Shown here: in pieces, positions 16,312 through 23,097 of the stretch
How the letters are laid out: the number at the start of each line of letters is the position of its first letter
How positions within the stretch are numbered: the first letter of the stretch is position 1
Source: Mycobacterium sp. E740
GTDB lineage: Bacteria > Actinomycetota > Actinomycetes > Mycobacteriales > Mycobacteriaceae
Assembly: GCF_001672895.1 (NCBI RefSeq)
Contig: NZ_LZKP01000019.1
Coordinates: 1-64,000 of the forward strand
Length of the DNA stretch: 64,000 bases
Direction: 5' to 3'
Notes under the pieces: generated by a model
Databases searched by the model: none
What the model saw: only the letters and a program-made list of their open reading frames with translations
Told to the model about the DNA's origin: nothing
Position numbers and translations under genes: made by a program

Positions 16312-17791
16312 ACTGCTGCTCGAGTCGTTGCGGCCACGGTGGGGGCGACTGGCCCTCGCGGTGTTGCTCGGCGTCCTGTCGCTGGGCAGTGCGTTGGCAC
16401 TGGCGGCGATCGCGGCGTGGTTGATCACCCGGGCATGGCAGATGCCACCGGTGCTGGACCTCACGGTCGCGGTGGTCGCGGTCCGCGCGCTGGGCATCTC
16501 GCGCGGCATCCTCGGGTACTGCCAGCGGCTGGCCGCGCATGACACAGCGCTGCGCTCGGCCGCCGACACCCGCCAAGCGCTGTACCGGCGACTGGCCGAA
16601 GCGCCGGCCGACACCGTGACGCGGATGCCCAGCGGCGAGTTGGTGGCCCGGATCGGCGCGTCGGTGGACGATCTCGCCGACGTGGTGGTGCGCGCGGTAC
16701 TGCCGATCGCCGTGGCCGTCCTGCTCGGACTGGCAGCGGTCGTGGGCATCGGCGCCGTGTCCACCGCAGCGGCGACCGTGCTGGCGCTCTGTCTGCTTGT
16801 CGCGGGTGTCGCGGCGCCGGCGATGGCCGCTCATGCCGCCGCGGAGACCGAAACCGTCGCTGCCCGACATCATTCGGGACGCGACGTGGCGGTGCTGCTC
16901 GCGCTCGAACATGCGCCGGAGCTCCGCGTCAGCGGGCGCCTCGAGACAGTCATCGCCGAAGCGCAACGACGACAACGTGATTGGGGCGACGCGACGGATC
17001 GCGCTTCGGCACCGGCGGCGGTGGCCACCGCGGTGTCGACGGCCGCCATCGGCGCCAGTGTGTTCGGCGCCGTGATCACAGCGATCGCGATCGCCGACTC
17101 GGTGGCGCCGACCACCCTGGCGATCCTGATGTTGTTGCCGCTGTCGGCATTCGAAGCGTCGGCGGCGTTGCCGGCGGCCGCGGTACAGCTCACCCGGTCG
17201 CGCATCGCGGCCCGTCGCCTCGCCGAACTCACCACACCGGCCGAAGCAGAACGACACCGGCCGGCCGTGCCGCACGTCGCACTGGCGGCCGGTGACCGCC
17301 TTGCCATCGTGGGGCCCAGCGGATCAGGCAAGACGACGCTGCTGCTGGCCATGGCCGAAAGCGACGGGTCGGCAATGTTTTTCGCGGAGGACGCTCACCT
17401 GTTCGCGACCACTGTGCGGGACAACATGTTGGTTGCCCGCGGCGACGCCACCGACAGCGAGATCCGAAACGCGCTGCAGCGCGTCGGTCTTGGTGAATGG
17501 CTCGACACGTTGCCCGACGGGCTGGCCACCGTTCTCGTCGGCGGGGCAGCTGCTGTGTCCGCTGGGCAGCGTAGGCGGCTGCTGCTGGCGCGCGCGCTTC
17601 TCACCACAGCTGCGACGGTGTTGCTCGACGAACCGACCGAACATCTCGACGCCGCCGACTCCAGGCGGTTACTGGCCGAACTTCTCACGCCCGGTGGCCT
17701 TTTCCCCGCTGAGCGCAGGTCGTCGTCGCCACGCACCATTTACCGGACGACTTTGACTGTCCTACCCGCATTCTCGGTGGCCGCGGAGTAA
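16304..17791 (+). CDS. cydC: CydC, ABC exporter subunit; C-terminus disrupted by a -1 frameshift
   Basis: The 495-residue frame gives a six-helix domain and an ATPase with Walker [10 protein letters not shown] (about 345-353), signature VSAGQRRRLLLARAL and Walker B TVLLDEPTEHLD. After PGGLFPAERR (codons ending near 17719) the frame continues as SSSPRTIYRTTL and stops at 17789-17791. In the -1 frame from 17716 the DNA reads QVVVATHHLPDDFDCPTRIL, the expected H-loop and tail. That frame ends at TGA 17803-17805, overlapping the next gene's ATG as ATGA. One base appears to be missing near 17711-17718. There is no obvious slippery heptamer, so this is either a mutation or a sequencing error. As written, CydC lacks its switch histidine. 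Confidence 0.9.
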   Translation: MRELLLESLRPRWGRLALAVLLGVLSLGSALALAAIAAWLITRAWQMPPVLDLTVAVVAVRALGISRGILGYCQRLAAHDTALRSAADTRQALYRRLAEAPADTVTRMPSGELVARIGASVDDLADVVVRAVLPIAVAVLLGLAAVVGIGAVSTAAATVLALCLLVAGVAAPAMAAHAAAETETVAARHHSGRDVAVLLALEHAPELRVSGRLETVIAEAQRRQRDWGDATDRASAPAAVATAVSTAAIGASVFGAVITAIAIADSVAPTTLAILMLLPLSAFEASAALPAAAVQLTRSRIAARRLAELTTPAEAERHRPAVPHVALAAGDRLAIVGPSGSGKTTLLLAMAESDGSAMFFAEDAHLFATTVRDNMLVARGDATDSEIRNALQRVGLGEWLDTLPDGLATVLVGGAAAVSAGQRRRLLLARALLTTAATVLLDEPTEHLDAADSRRLLAELLTPGGLFPAERRSSSPRTIYRTTLTVLPAFSVAAE

Positions 17792-17801
17792 CCTCTTGCG
17801 C

Positions 17802-18287
17802 ATGAGCGAACCGGAGCAGCCCGCGACGCCTCCGCAACCGCAATACGGGGCGTATCCCGGCAGTTACCCGCCGCCACCGCCGCAGGGTTATGCCGGTTAT
17901 CCACCTCCGCCGACCGCCCCCAAGAACGGCTTGGGAATCGCTGCACTGGTGATCGCGATCGTCGCGCTGCTGTCCGTTTTCGGTGGCGTGGTGCTCGGCG
18001 TCGTCGCGGTCATCCTGGGATTCCTCGGCTGGAACAGGGCCAAGCGCGGCGAGGCGACCAACGGCGGCATCGCCGTAGCGGGCATCGTGTTGGGGTTCTT
18101 GAGCATCATCGAAGCCATCGTGCTGATCTGGTTGGCCGTCTGGGGATTCAACCAGGTCGGCGGCACTGATTACATCGACTGCGTTTCACGCGCCGGAAGT
18201 GATCAAGACGCCGTACAGCAGTGCTCCGATCAGTTCCAGCAGCGCGTCGAAGACCAGTTCTCGGTGACGTTGTCGCCGACGCCCTAA
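17802..18287 (+). CDS. DUF4190-type small membrane protein with Pro/Tyr-rich N-terminus
   Basis: The 161-residue product has a cytoplasmic Pro/Gln/Gly/Tyr-rich N-terminus (about residues 1-40). Two hydrophobic helices follow (GLGIAALVIAIVALLSVFGG and GIVLGFLSIIEAIVLIWLAV), connected by the loop GWNRAKRGEATNGG typical of DUF4190, and then a short soluble tail with two Cys. The ATG at 17802 would overlap the restored cydC stop as ATGA, so it was probably the last gene of the cyd operon. Its function is unknown. Its 3' end overlaps the convergent tesB stop by 4 bp. Confidence 0.82.
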   Translation: MSEPEQPATPPQPQYGAYPGSYPPPPPQGYAGYPPPPTAPKNGLGIAALVIAIVALLSVFGGVVLGVVAVILGFLGWNRAKRGEATNGGIAVAGIVLGFLSIIEAIVLIWLAVWGFNQVGGTDYIDCVSRAGSDQDAVQQCSDQFQQRVEDQFSVTLSPTP

Positions 18288-19150
18288 CGCGCCGGGAAGT
18301 ACTTGACGATCCCTTCCTGCACCACGGTCGCGATCGGCTGACCTGACTGGTCGAAGTAGTGACCGGTGCCCAGCCCGCGTGAATCGGCGGCGACCGGTGA
18401 CGACGTGGAGTACAACACCCATTCGTCGAAACGGACCGGCCGGTGGAACCACACCGAGTGGTTGGTGGTCACCGCGAAGATCCGGTCGAATCCCCAGGAC
18501 AGTCCGTGTGTGGTGATGATCGAGTCCAGAACCGTGGTGTCCGAGGAGTAGATCAGCGCCGCGGCGTGCAGCACCGGGTCGTCGGGCATCTGCCCGAGCG
18601 CCTTCATCCACACGCGGTTGTGCGGGAGCTTCTCGCCTTTGCGGCGCATCACCCAACTCGGGTCGTTGGTGTAACGCCAGTCGATCGGCCGGAGCGCGTT
18701 GACGAAATGCGGGACCACGTCCTCGTAGCCGCGAAGCAGGTCGTCGACCGGCGGTACCGCTTGCGGGTCAGGCAGATCGGGCGGCGCGACGCCGTGCTCG
18801 AGGCTGCGACCGCCCGACAGGAACGACATCATCGCGGTGGTGAGCAAGTGCCCGTCCTGCATGACGTCCACGCGGCGGTTGGCGAAGCGGCGCTCGTCGC
18901 GCAGCCGGAAGACATGGAATTCGAGATCTTTGTCCGGGTCGCCGCCGGCGATGAAGTGAGCGGACAGCGCGCTCGGTGGCGTCGGATGGTTCAGGCTGCG
19001 GCTGGCCGCCACGAACGACTGGGCCAGCATCTGACCGCCGAAGGTGCGCACCGGGTTCTTGCTGGGGTGTGATCCGATGTAGATGTCGCCGTCGGTGTGG
19101 CGGAGGTCCAGTATCGCGAGCAGCTCGTCGAAGTCTGCTGTTTCTGACAC
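18284..19150 (-). CDS. tesB: Acyl-CoA thioesterase II (TesB-type)
   Basis: The 288-residue double-hotdog thioesterase hydrolyses acyl-CoA to fatty acid and CoA. The catalytic triad residues known from E. coli TesB fall at the same positions here: D204 (YSSD), T228 (FAVTT) and Q278 (TVVQEG). Supporting features are FGGQMLAQSFVAA near residue 37 and LSAHFIAGGDP near 62. The GTG start at 19150 is preceded by AGGAGG 10 nt upstream, in the 16-bp gap after pyruvate kinase. The two genes are probably co-transcribed. It corresponds to tesB1 (Rv1618) by synteny. Confidence 0.94.
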   Translation of the reverse strand: MSETADFDELLAILDLRHTDGDIYIGSHPSKNPVRTFGGQMLAQSFVAASRSLNHPTPPSALSAHFIAGGDPDKDLEFHVFRLRDERRFANRRVDVMQDGHLLTTAMMSFLSGGRSLEHGVAPPDLPDPQAVPPVDDLLRGYEDVVPHFVNALRPIDWRYTNDPSWVMRRKGEKLPHNRVWMKALGQMPDDPVLHAAALIYSSDTTVLDSIITTHGLSWGFDRIFAVTTNHSVWFHRPVRFDEWVLYSTSSPVAADSRGLGTGHYFDQSGQPIATVVQEGIVKYFPAR

Positions 19151-19166
19151 TCAGACCATCCTCCTG

Positions 19167-20585
19167 TCAGACGTCGTCCTCCCCGATCCGGTGCACGTGG
19201 ATCAGATTCGTGGAGCCTACTGTGCCCGGCGGAATGCCGGCGATGACGACCACCAGATCGCCACGCTTGTAGCGGCCCAGCTCGAGCAGGCTCTTGTCGA
19301 CCTGCCGGATCATTCCGTCCGTGGTCTGGATGTGCGGGACGATGAACGTCTCGGTGCCCCAGCTCAGAGCCAGCTGACTGCGCACCTCCGGCAGCGACGT
19401 GAACGCCAGCAGCGGAAGCGGGGTGTGCAGCCGCGCCACTCTGCGCACGGTGTCCCCCGATTGGGTGTAGGCCACCAGGGCTTTGGCGTCGAGACGCTCG
19501 CCGATGTCGCGGGCCGCGTAGGAGATGACGCCGCGCTTCGTTCGGGGCACATGAGCCAGCGGCGGCGCGGCCACTGAGTTCTCCTCGACCGCATGGATGA
19601 TGCGTGCCATGGTCTTGACGGTTTCGAGGGGGTACTTGCCGACCGAGGTCTCGCCGGAGAGCATCACCGCATCCGCGCCGTCGAGGACCGCGTTGGCGAC
19701 ATCGGACGCCTCGGCTCGCGTGGGTCGCGAGTTCTCGATCATGGATTCGAGCATTTGTGTCGCGACGATGACGGGTTTCGCGTTCTCCCTTGCCATTTGG
19801 ATGGCTCGCTTCTGTACGAGCGGGACTTCTTCGAGTGGCAACTCGACGCCGAGGTCACCGCGCGCGACCATGATGGCGTCGAACGCCAACACGACCGCCT
19901 CGAGATTGTCGATGGCTTCGGGCTTTTCGAGTTTGGCGATGACGGGGACGCGCCTGCCGACGCGGTCCATGACCTCGTGCACGAGCTCGATGTCGGCCGG
20001 GGAGCGGACGAACGACAGCGCGACGAAGTCCACGCCGAGACCGAGCGCGAATTCGAGGTCCTCGACGTCCTTCTCGGAGAGCGCGGGCGCCGAGACGTTC
20101 ATGCCGGGCAGCGACATGCCTTTGTTGTTGCTGACCGGACCGCCTTCAGTGACGGTGCAGACAACGTCGTTGCCTTCGATCTCTTCGACGACCAGGCCGA
20201 CGTTGCCGTCGTCCACCAGCACTCGGTCGCCGGGCGTGGCGTCCTCGACCAGCCGCTTGTAGGTCGTCGAGACGCGCTCCGGGGTGCCCTCGATGTCGTC
20301 GACGGTGATGCGGACTGTCTCGCCGTTGGACCAGAAGGTTGGGCCGTCCTTGAACCGGCCGAGTCGGATCTTGGGGCCTTGTAGATCGGCGAGGACGCCG
20401 ACAGCGTGTCCGGTGGCGTCGGATGCGGCTCGCACGCGTTTGTAAGTAGCTTCGTGGTCGGAGTATTCGCCGTGGCTGAAGTTGAGCCGGGCGACGTCCA
20501 TGCCAGCCTCGACCAGTGCACGAACGGCGTCGTCGGTGGCGGTCGCCGGACCGAGAGTGCAGACGATCTTTCCGCGTCTATTCAC
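19167..20585 (-). CDS. pyk: Pyruvate kinase
   Basis: The 472-residue enzyme converts phosphoenolpyruvate and ADP to pyruvate and ATP, the last step of glycolysis. It begins RRGKIVCTLGPAT and contains VARLNFSHGEY, LADLQGPKIRLG, the active-site block VPVIAKLEKPEAIDN with the catalytic Lys, MVARGDLGVELPLEEVPLVQ, ATQMLESMIENSRPTRAEAS and LSGETSVGKYPLE. The start is a GTG with no Shine-Dalgarno sequence, next to a candidate leaderless promoter. It corresponds to pykA (Rv1617). tesB follows after 16 bp. Confidence 0.96.
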   Translation of the reverse strand: MNRRGKIVCTLGPATATDDAVRALVEAGMDVARLNFSHGEYSDHEATYKRVRAASDATGHAVGVLADLQGPKIRLGRFKDGPTFWSNGETVRITVDDIEGTPERVSTTYKRLVEDATPGDRVLVDDGNVGLVVEEIEGNDVVCTVTEGGPVSNNKGMSLPGMNVSAPALSEKDVEDLEFALGLGVDFVALSFVRSPADIELVHEVMDRVGRRVPVIAKLEKPEAIDNLEAVVLAFDAIMVARGDLGVELPLEEVPLVQKRAIQMARENAKPVIVATQMLESMIENSRPTRAEASDVANAVLDGADAVMLSGETSVGKYPLETVKTMARIIHAVEENSVAAPPLAHVPRTKRGVISYAARDIGERLDAKALVAYTQSGDTVRRVARLHTPLPLLAFTSLPEVRSQLALSWGTETFIVPHIQTTDGMIRQVDKSLLELGRYKRGDLVVVIAGIPPGTVGSTNLIHVHRIGEDDV

Positions 20586-20593
20586 AAAAGTGG

Positions 20594-20599
20594 AGCATA
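20594..20599 (-). promoter_or_regulatory. Putative -10 element upstream of pyk
   Basis: On the minus strand TATGCT matches TANNNT and ends 8 nt before the GTG start of pyk. The mRNA would be leaderless or nearly so. A second TANNNA-like element (TAACGA), 17 bp after a TTGACC, lies slightly further upstream, so the promoter choice is uncertain. Confidence 0.3.
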
Positions 20600-20651
20600 G
20601 TCGTTATCGATTCAGACGACGCGGGTCAAAATCGCCCGGGCCGGTGGCCGA

Positions 20652-21062
20652 TCAACCGCCGAGAAGAGTCGGAACCAAGGGGAATCCGGGCAGGTTGCGC
20701 ACAACGGTCCACGTCATCGCCGATACGACAATCGTGACGATGGCGGCTGTGTTCATCAAGGGTTTGTCTTGCCGCCACCGGACGAGAAGCCACAGGAGCA
20801 AGAGGGGTAGGCCTACGAGCAGGTAGGCGTTGTCGACGACGGCGGCGGCGAGGTCGCGGTGCAGCAGGTCGTGTGTCATCCGCAGGCCGCCGCAACCGGG
20901 GCAGTAAAGGCCGGTCAACGCATGGAACGGACAGGCCGGGAAGGCGAAGTTCGGGCGATGCGGGTCGGCGATGCCGATATAGGCCAGCGCACCGGTCAGC
21001 AGGGCGCCGGTTCCGAGGGCGCCGTAGAGCCGATTACGCCCGGTGGCGACGCTAGGTGCCAT
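20652..21062 (-). CDS. DUF2752 membrane protein, Rv1616-like
   Basis: The product, about 136 residues from ATG 21062, has three or four helices and the DUF2752 core CPFHALTGLYCPGCGGLRMT with its conserved Cys and Gly residues, followed by HDLLHRDLAAAVVDNAYLL. The function of the family is unknown. The chosen start overlaps the upstream TM2 gene by 11 bp. An in-frame GTG at 21089 would add nine residues and overlap further. It lies between pyk and the TM2 gene in the same order as in H37Rv. Confidence 0.82.
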   Translation of the reverse strand: MAPSVATGRNRLYGALGTGALLTGALAYIGIADPHRPNFAFPACPFHALTGLYCPGCGGLRMTHDLLHRDLAAAVVDNAYLLVGLPLLLLWLLVRWRQDKPLMNTAAIVTIVVSAMTWTVVRNLPGFPLVPTLLGG

Positions 21063-21459
21063 CTCGCAGAGGACGTCCCTGAGGGTCACGGACCTTGTCG
21101 GTCAGCATCAGGATCGCGTCGATGATGCCCCAGATGATGGCCCCTATGCCGCAGGTGAGCAGCCCAACCGCGAGTTGGGCGATGCCGAGCCCCGTATAGC
21201 CGAGGTATATGCGACCGATGCCGACCAGCCCGAAGAGGCCGACCAACTGCAACAGGCCGGCAACGAGTTTGGATTTGTCGGAGTACGGCTCCCCTGTCAG
21301 CGGATGACGTCCATAGGGGGCCATCGGATCGCTGTAGGGAGGCGGGTAGCTGCCGGGTGGCGGGCCGTACTGGCCCGGCGGAGGTGGATAGGGCTGCTGG
21401 TATTCCGGCTGTGGTGGCGGGCTGCCGTATTCACTGCCACCGAACTGCGGTTCAGTCAT
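21052..21459 (-). CDS. TM2-domain membrane protein, Rv1615-like
   Basis: The 135-residue protein has a Pro/Tyr/Gly-rich N-terminus (residues 1-65) and a TM2 domain: KSKLVAGLLQLVGLFGLVGI, then GRIYLGYTGLGIAQL and GIGAIIWGIIDAILMLTDKV. TM2 domains are two-helix modules of unknown role. ATG 21459 gives the conserved MTEPQFGG start; the longer frame to 21513 adds a non-conserved leader. It overlaps the DUF2752 gene by 11 bp and is likely co-transcribed with it. Confidence 0.84.
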   Translation of the reverse strand: MTEPQFGGSEYGSPPPQPEYQQPYPPPPGQYGPPPGSYPPPYSDPMAPYGRHPLTGEPYSDKSKLVAGLLQLVGLFGLVGIGRIYLGYTGLGIAQLAVGLLTCGIGAIIWGIIDAILMLTDKVRDPQGRPLRDGT

Positions 21460-21592
21460 GGCACAAGCATGCCAGACGTCCGGGTATCCGGTCAGGGGTA
21501 AACGTCGAGACATTTCAGACGTACTGCGACGGCTTCTCGTACCTCATGGAACGTATTGCTGCCGTTGTTGTTTCATGTATTTCGAGCACCAT

Positions 21593-23038
21593 TCAGAACG
21601 GCGGTGGCTCGTAAATCGCAGCAAGCCAGGCCTGGCGTTGGCGTTCTTCTTCGGCGATCAGATCGGCGCGTTGGCGCCGTTCGGCGTTGATACGGTCACG
21701 ACGGTTCTGCTCGCGGGTCTGCTTGCGCCGCGGCATCATCGCCAACCGGTTCACCTCGTCGGTGTTGTCGTCGAGCTGATGCACGGTGACGCCGAGGTCG
21801 CCGGTCGGCTGTCCCAGCGCCGGGAACATGGCGGCCCCGTGCGGTTCGCATCGGTACACGTGCCCAGTCGGAGCCGTGAGCACGACCGTTCCGTCGGGTC
21901 GCTGCTCATCACGCCAGCCACCCACACCGGTCAGGAAGGTCTTGATCAAATGATGGGTGCGGCAGTAATGCTTGGTGTTCGACGGATGCGTCGGCCCCGA
22001 CGGCCATGCCACCGTATGGTCCACATCGCATTTCTCAACCGGCTTGTCGCAGCCCGGCCATCGACAGGTCAGATCGCGCCACTGCAGGAAATCGGTCAAT
22101 TTTGCGCTGGGTCGGTACCCGGCGTGGGCGGCGGCATCAGCCGCGGGCACCACAACCGGTTTCAACTTGGCGCCGCGTGCCACCTCACGCACCGATTCGG
22201 CCGGCAACACTCCGAATCCCGGCAGATACCCCGGTTTGTCGCTGGTGCCGTCGACAGTTCCTTGTTCGGCGAGCACATGGATCACCGCCGCGGTCGCCTC
22301 GGCATGTCGCGCGGCTGCCGGGCAGTCGTCTGATCCACACTGGCAGGCCAGCCTGGACTCCATCCGCGACAACGGACCGCAGGCATCGGCGCGGCGCTGG
22401 CCTTTTGTCCGCGGATCGTTGTCACAGACGGTCGCAGCCAAAGCATCCAACCGAGCGTCCAATGAGGCGCCATCTTCGGCGCGCAGCGACGCCGACATCC
22501 AAGCCATTCCGGCCGTGTCTGCCGGGACGATCTCGACGTAGCGGTGCTCTCCTACTTCAGGGGGCACTCTGACTGCGGCTGGATCATATTGGGAGACAAA
22601 GAGATCGATACGGTCGCGCAACTTGTTCTTGGACAGCTTCATCCACTTCTCGACCCGTGCGGCCAACGCTTCGTCCAGGCCGGCGATGATCTCGTCGTCG
22701 ACGTTGGCAGTACGCGAAATGATCATCCAGACCATTCGGTAATCGACAACGCCGCGGCAGAACCTCTTCAGAATCTGCGGCAACCGCTTGCGCAGCGTCA
22801 CCGCCGTTTCGACCTGGCTGATAGCGCGCGCATGGCTGATGTTCTGCACGGGCGAAATCTCGGCCGCCACCGCCGCTGTCAGATCCGTGGTGCACAGATC
22901 GTCCAAGGCGAAGCCCGGATATCGCCGCTCGAAGAGTTCTCCGACCGACGCCAGCCGCCGTCCCATCGCGGCAGACTCTTCCCGAGTTTCCTCACCCATG
23001 AAGGTGATCAACTCCTCATCGGAAACTTCCTCGAACAT
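21593..23038 (-). CDS. DUF222/HNH endonuclease-domain protein of the 13E12 repeat family
   Basis: The 481-residue product has an N-terminal DUF222 helical region beginning FEEVSDEELITFMGEE. Its C-terminal HNH-like motif reads CRWPGCDKPVEKCDVDHTVA followed by SNTKHYCRTHH, and a basic, Glu/Arg-rich tail follows. Members are multicopy in mycobacteria; some lie next to mobile elements, and several in M. tuberculosis are known to be LexA-regulated. A biochemical role is not established. ATG 23038 is chosen because the family normally starts with MF(E/D) at this point. The ATG lies inside a perfect SOS box, so DNA-damage induction is likely. An upstream start at 23068 is in frame but would place the operator within the gene. 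Confidence 0.86.
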   Translation of the reverse strand: MFEEVSDEELITFMGEETREESAAMGRRLASVGELFERRYPGFALDDLCTTDLTAAVAAEISPVQNISHARAISQVETAVTLRKRLPQILKRFCRGVVDYRMVWMIISRTANVDDEIIAGLDEALAARVEKWMKLSKNKLRDRIDLFVSQYDPAAVRVPPEVGEHRYVEIVPADTAGMAWMSASLRAEDGASLDARLDALAATVCDNDPRTKGQRRADACGPLSRMESRLACQCGSDDCPAAARHAEATAAVIHVLAEQGTVDGTSDKPGYLPGFGVLPAESVREVARGAKLKPVVVPAADAAAHAGYRPSAKLTDFLQWRDLTCRWPGCDKPVEKCDVDHTVAWPSGPTHPSNTKHYCRTHHLIKTFLTGVGGWRDEQRPDGTVVLTAPTGHVYRCEPHGAAMFPALGQPTGDLGVTVHQLDDNTDEVNRLAMMPRRKQTREQNRRDRINAERRQRADLIAEEERQRQAWLAAIYEPPPF

Positions 23039-23046
23039 GTGTTCGA
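23031..23046. promoter_or_regulatory. LexA SOS box overlapping the 13E12 gene start
   Basis: The site reads TCGAACATGTGTTCGA, a perfect match to the mycobacterial SOS consensus TCGAAC-N4-GTTCGA. On the minus strand a candidate -10, TATAGT, occupies 23048-23053. The box therefore covers the probable transcription start and the ATG at 23036-23038. LexA bound here should block transcription directly. Confidence 0.85.
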
Positions 23047-23097
23047 TACTATATCGAGGGTCCGACAAGTGCCTCGCCGTTCGGAATGACCTGCGGT

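Noticed and set aside
15242-17275. Minus-strand frame of 677 codons opposite cydD and cydC
   Set aside because: It crosses two real genes on the other strand, is Arg/Gly/His-rich and low in hydrophobic order. Codon-position GC bias explains its openness.
17702-17730. Programmed -1 frameshifting in cydC
   Set aside because: The bases around GAG CGC AGG do not form an X XXY YYZ slippery heptamer and no clear pseudoknot was seen. A mutation or sequencing error is simpler.
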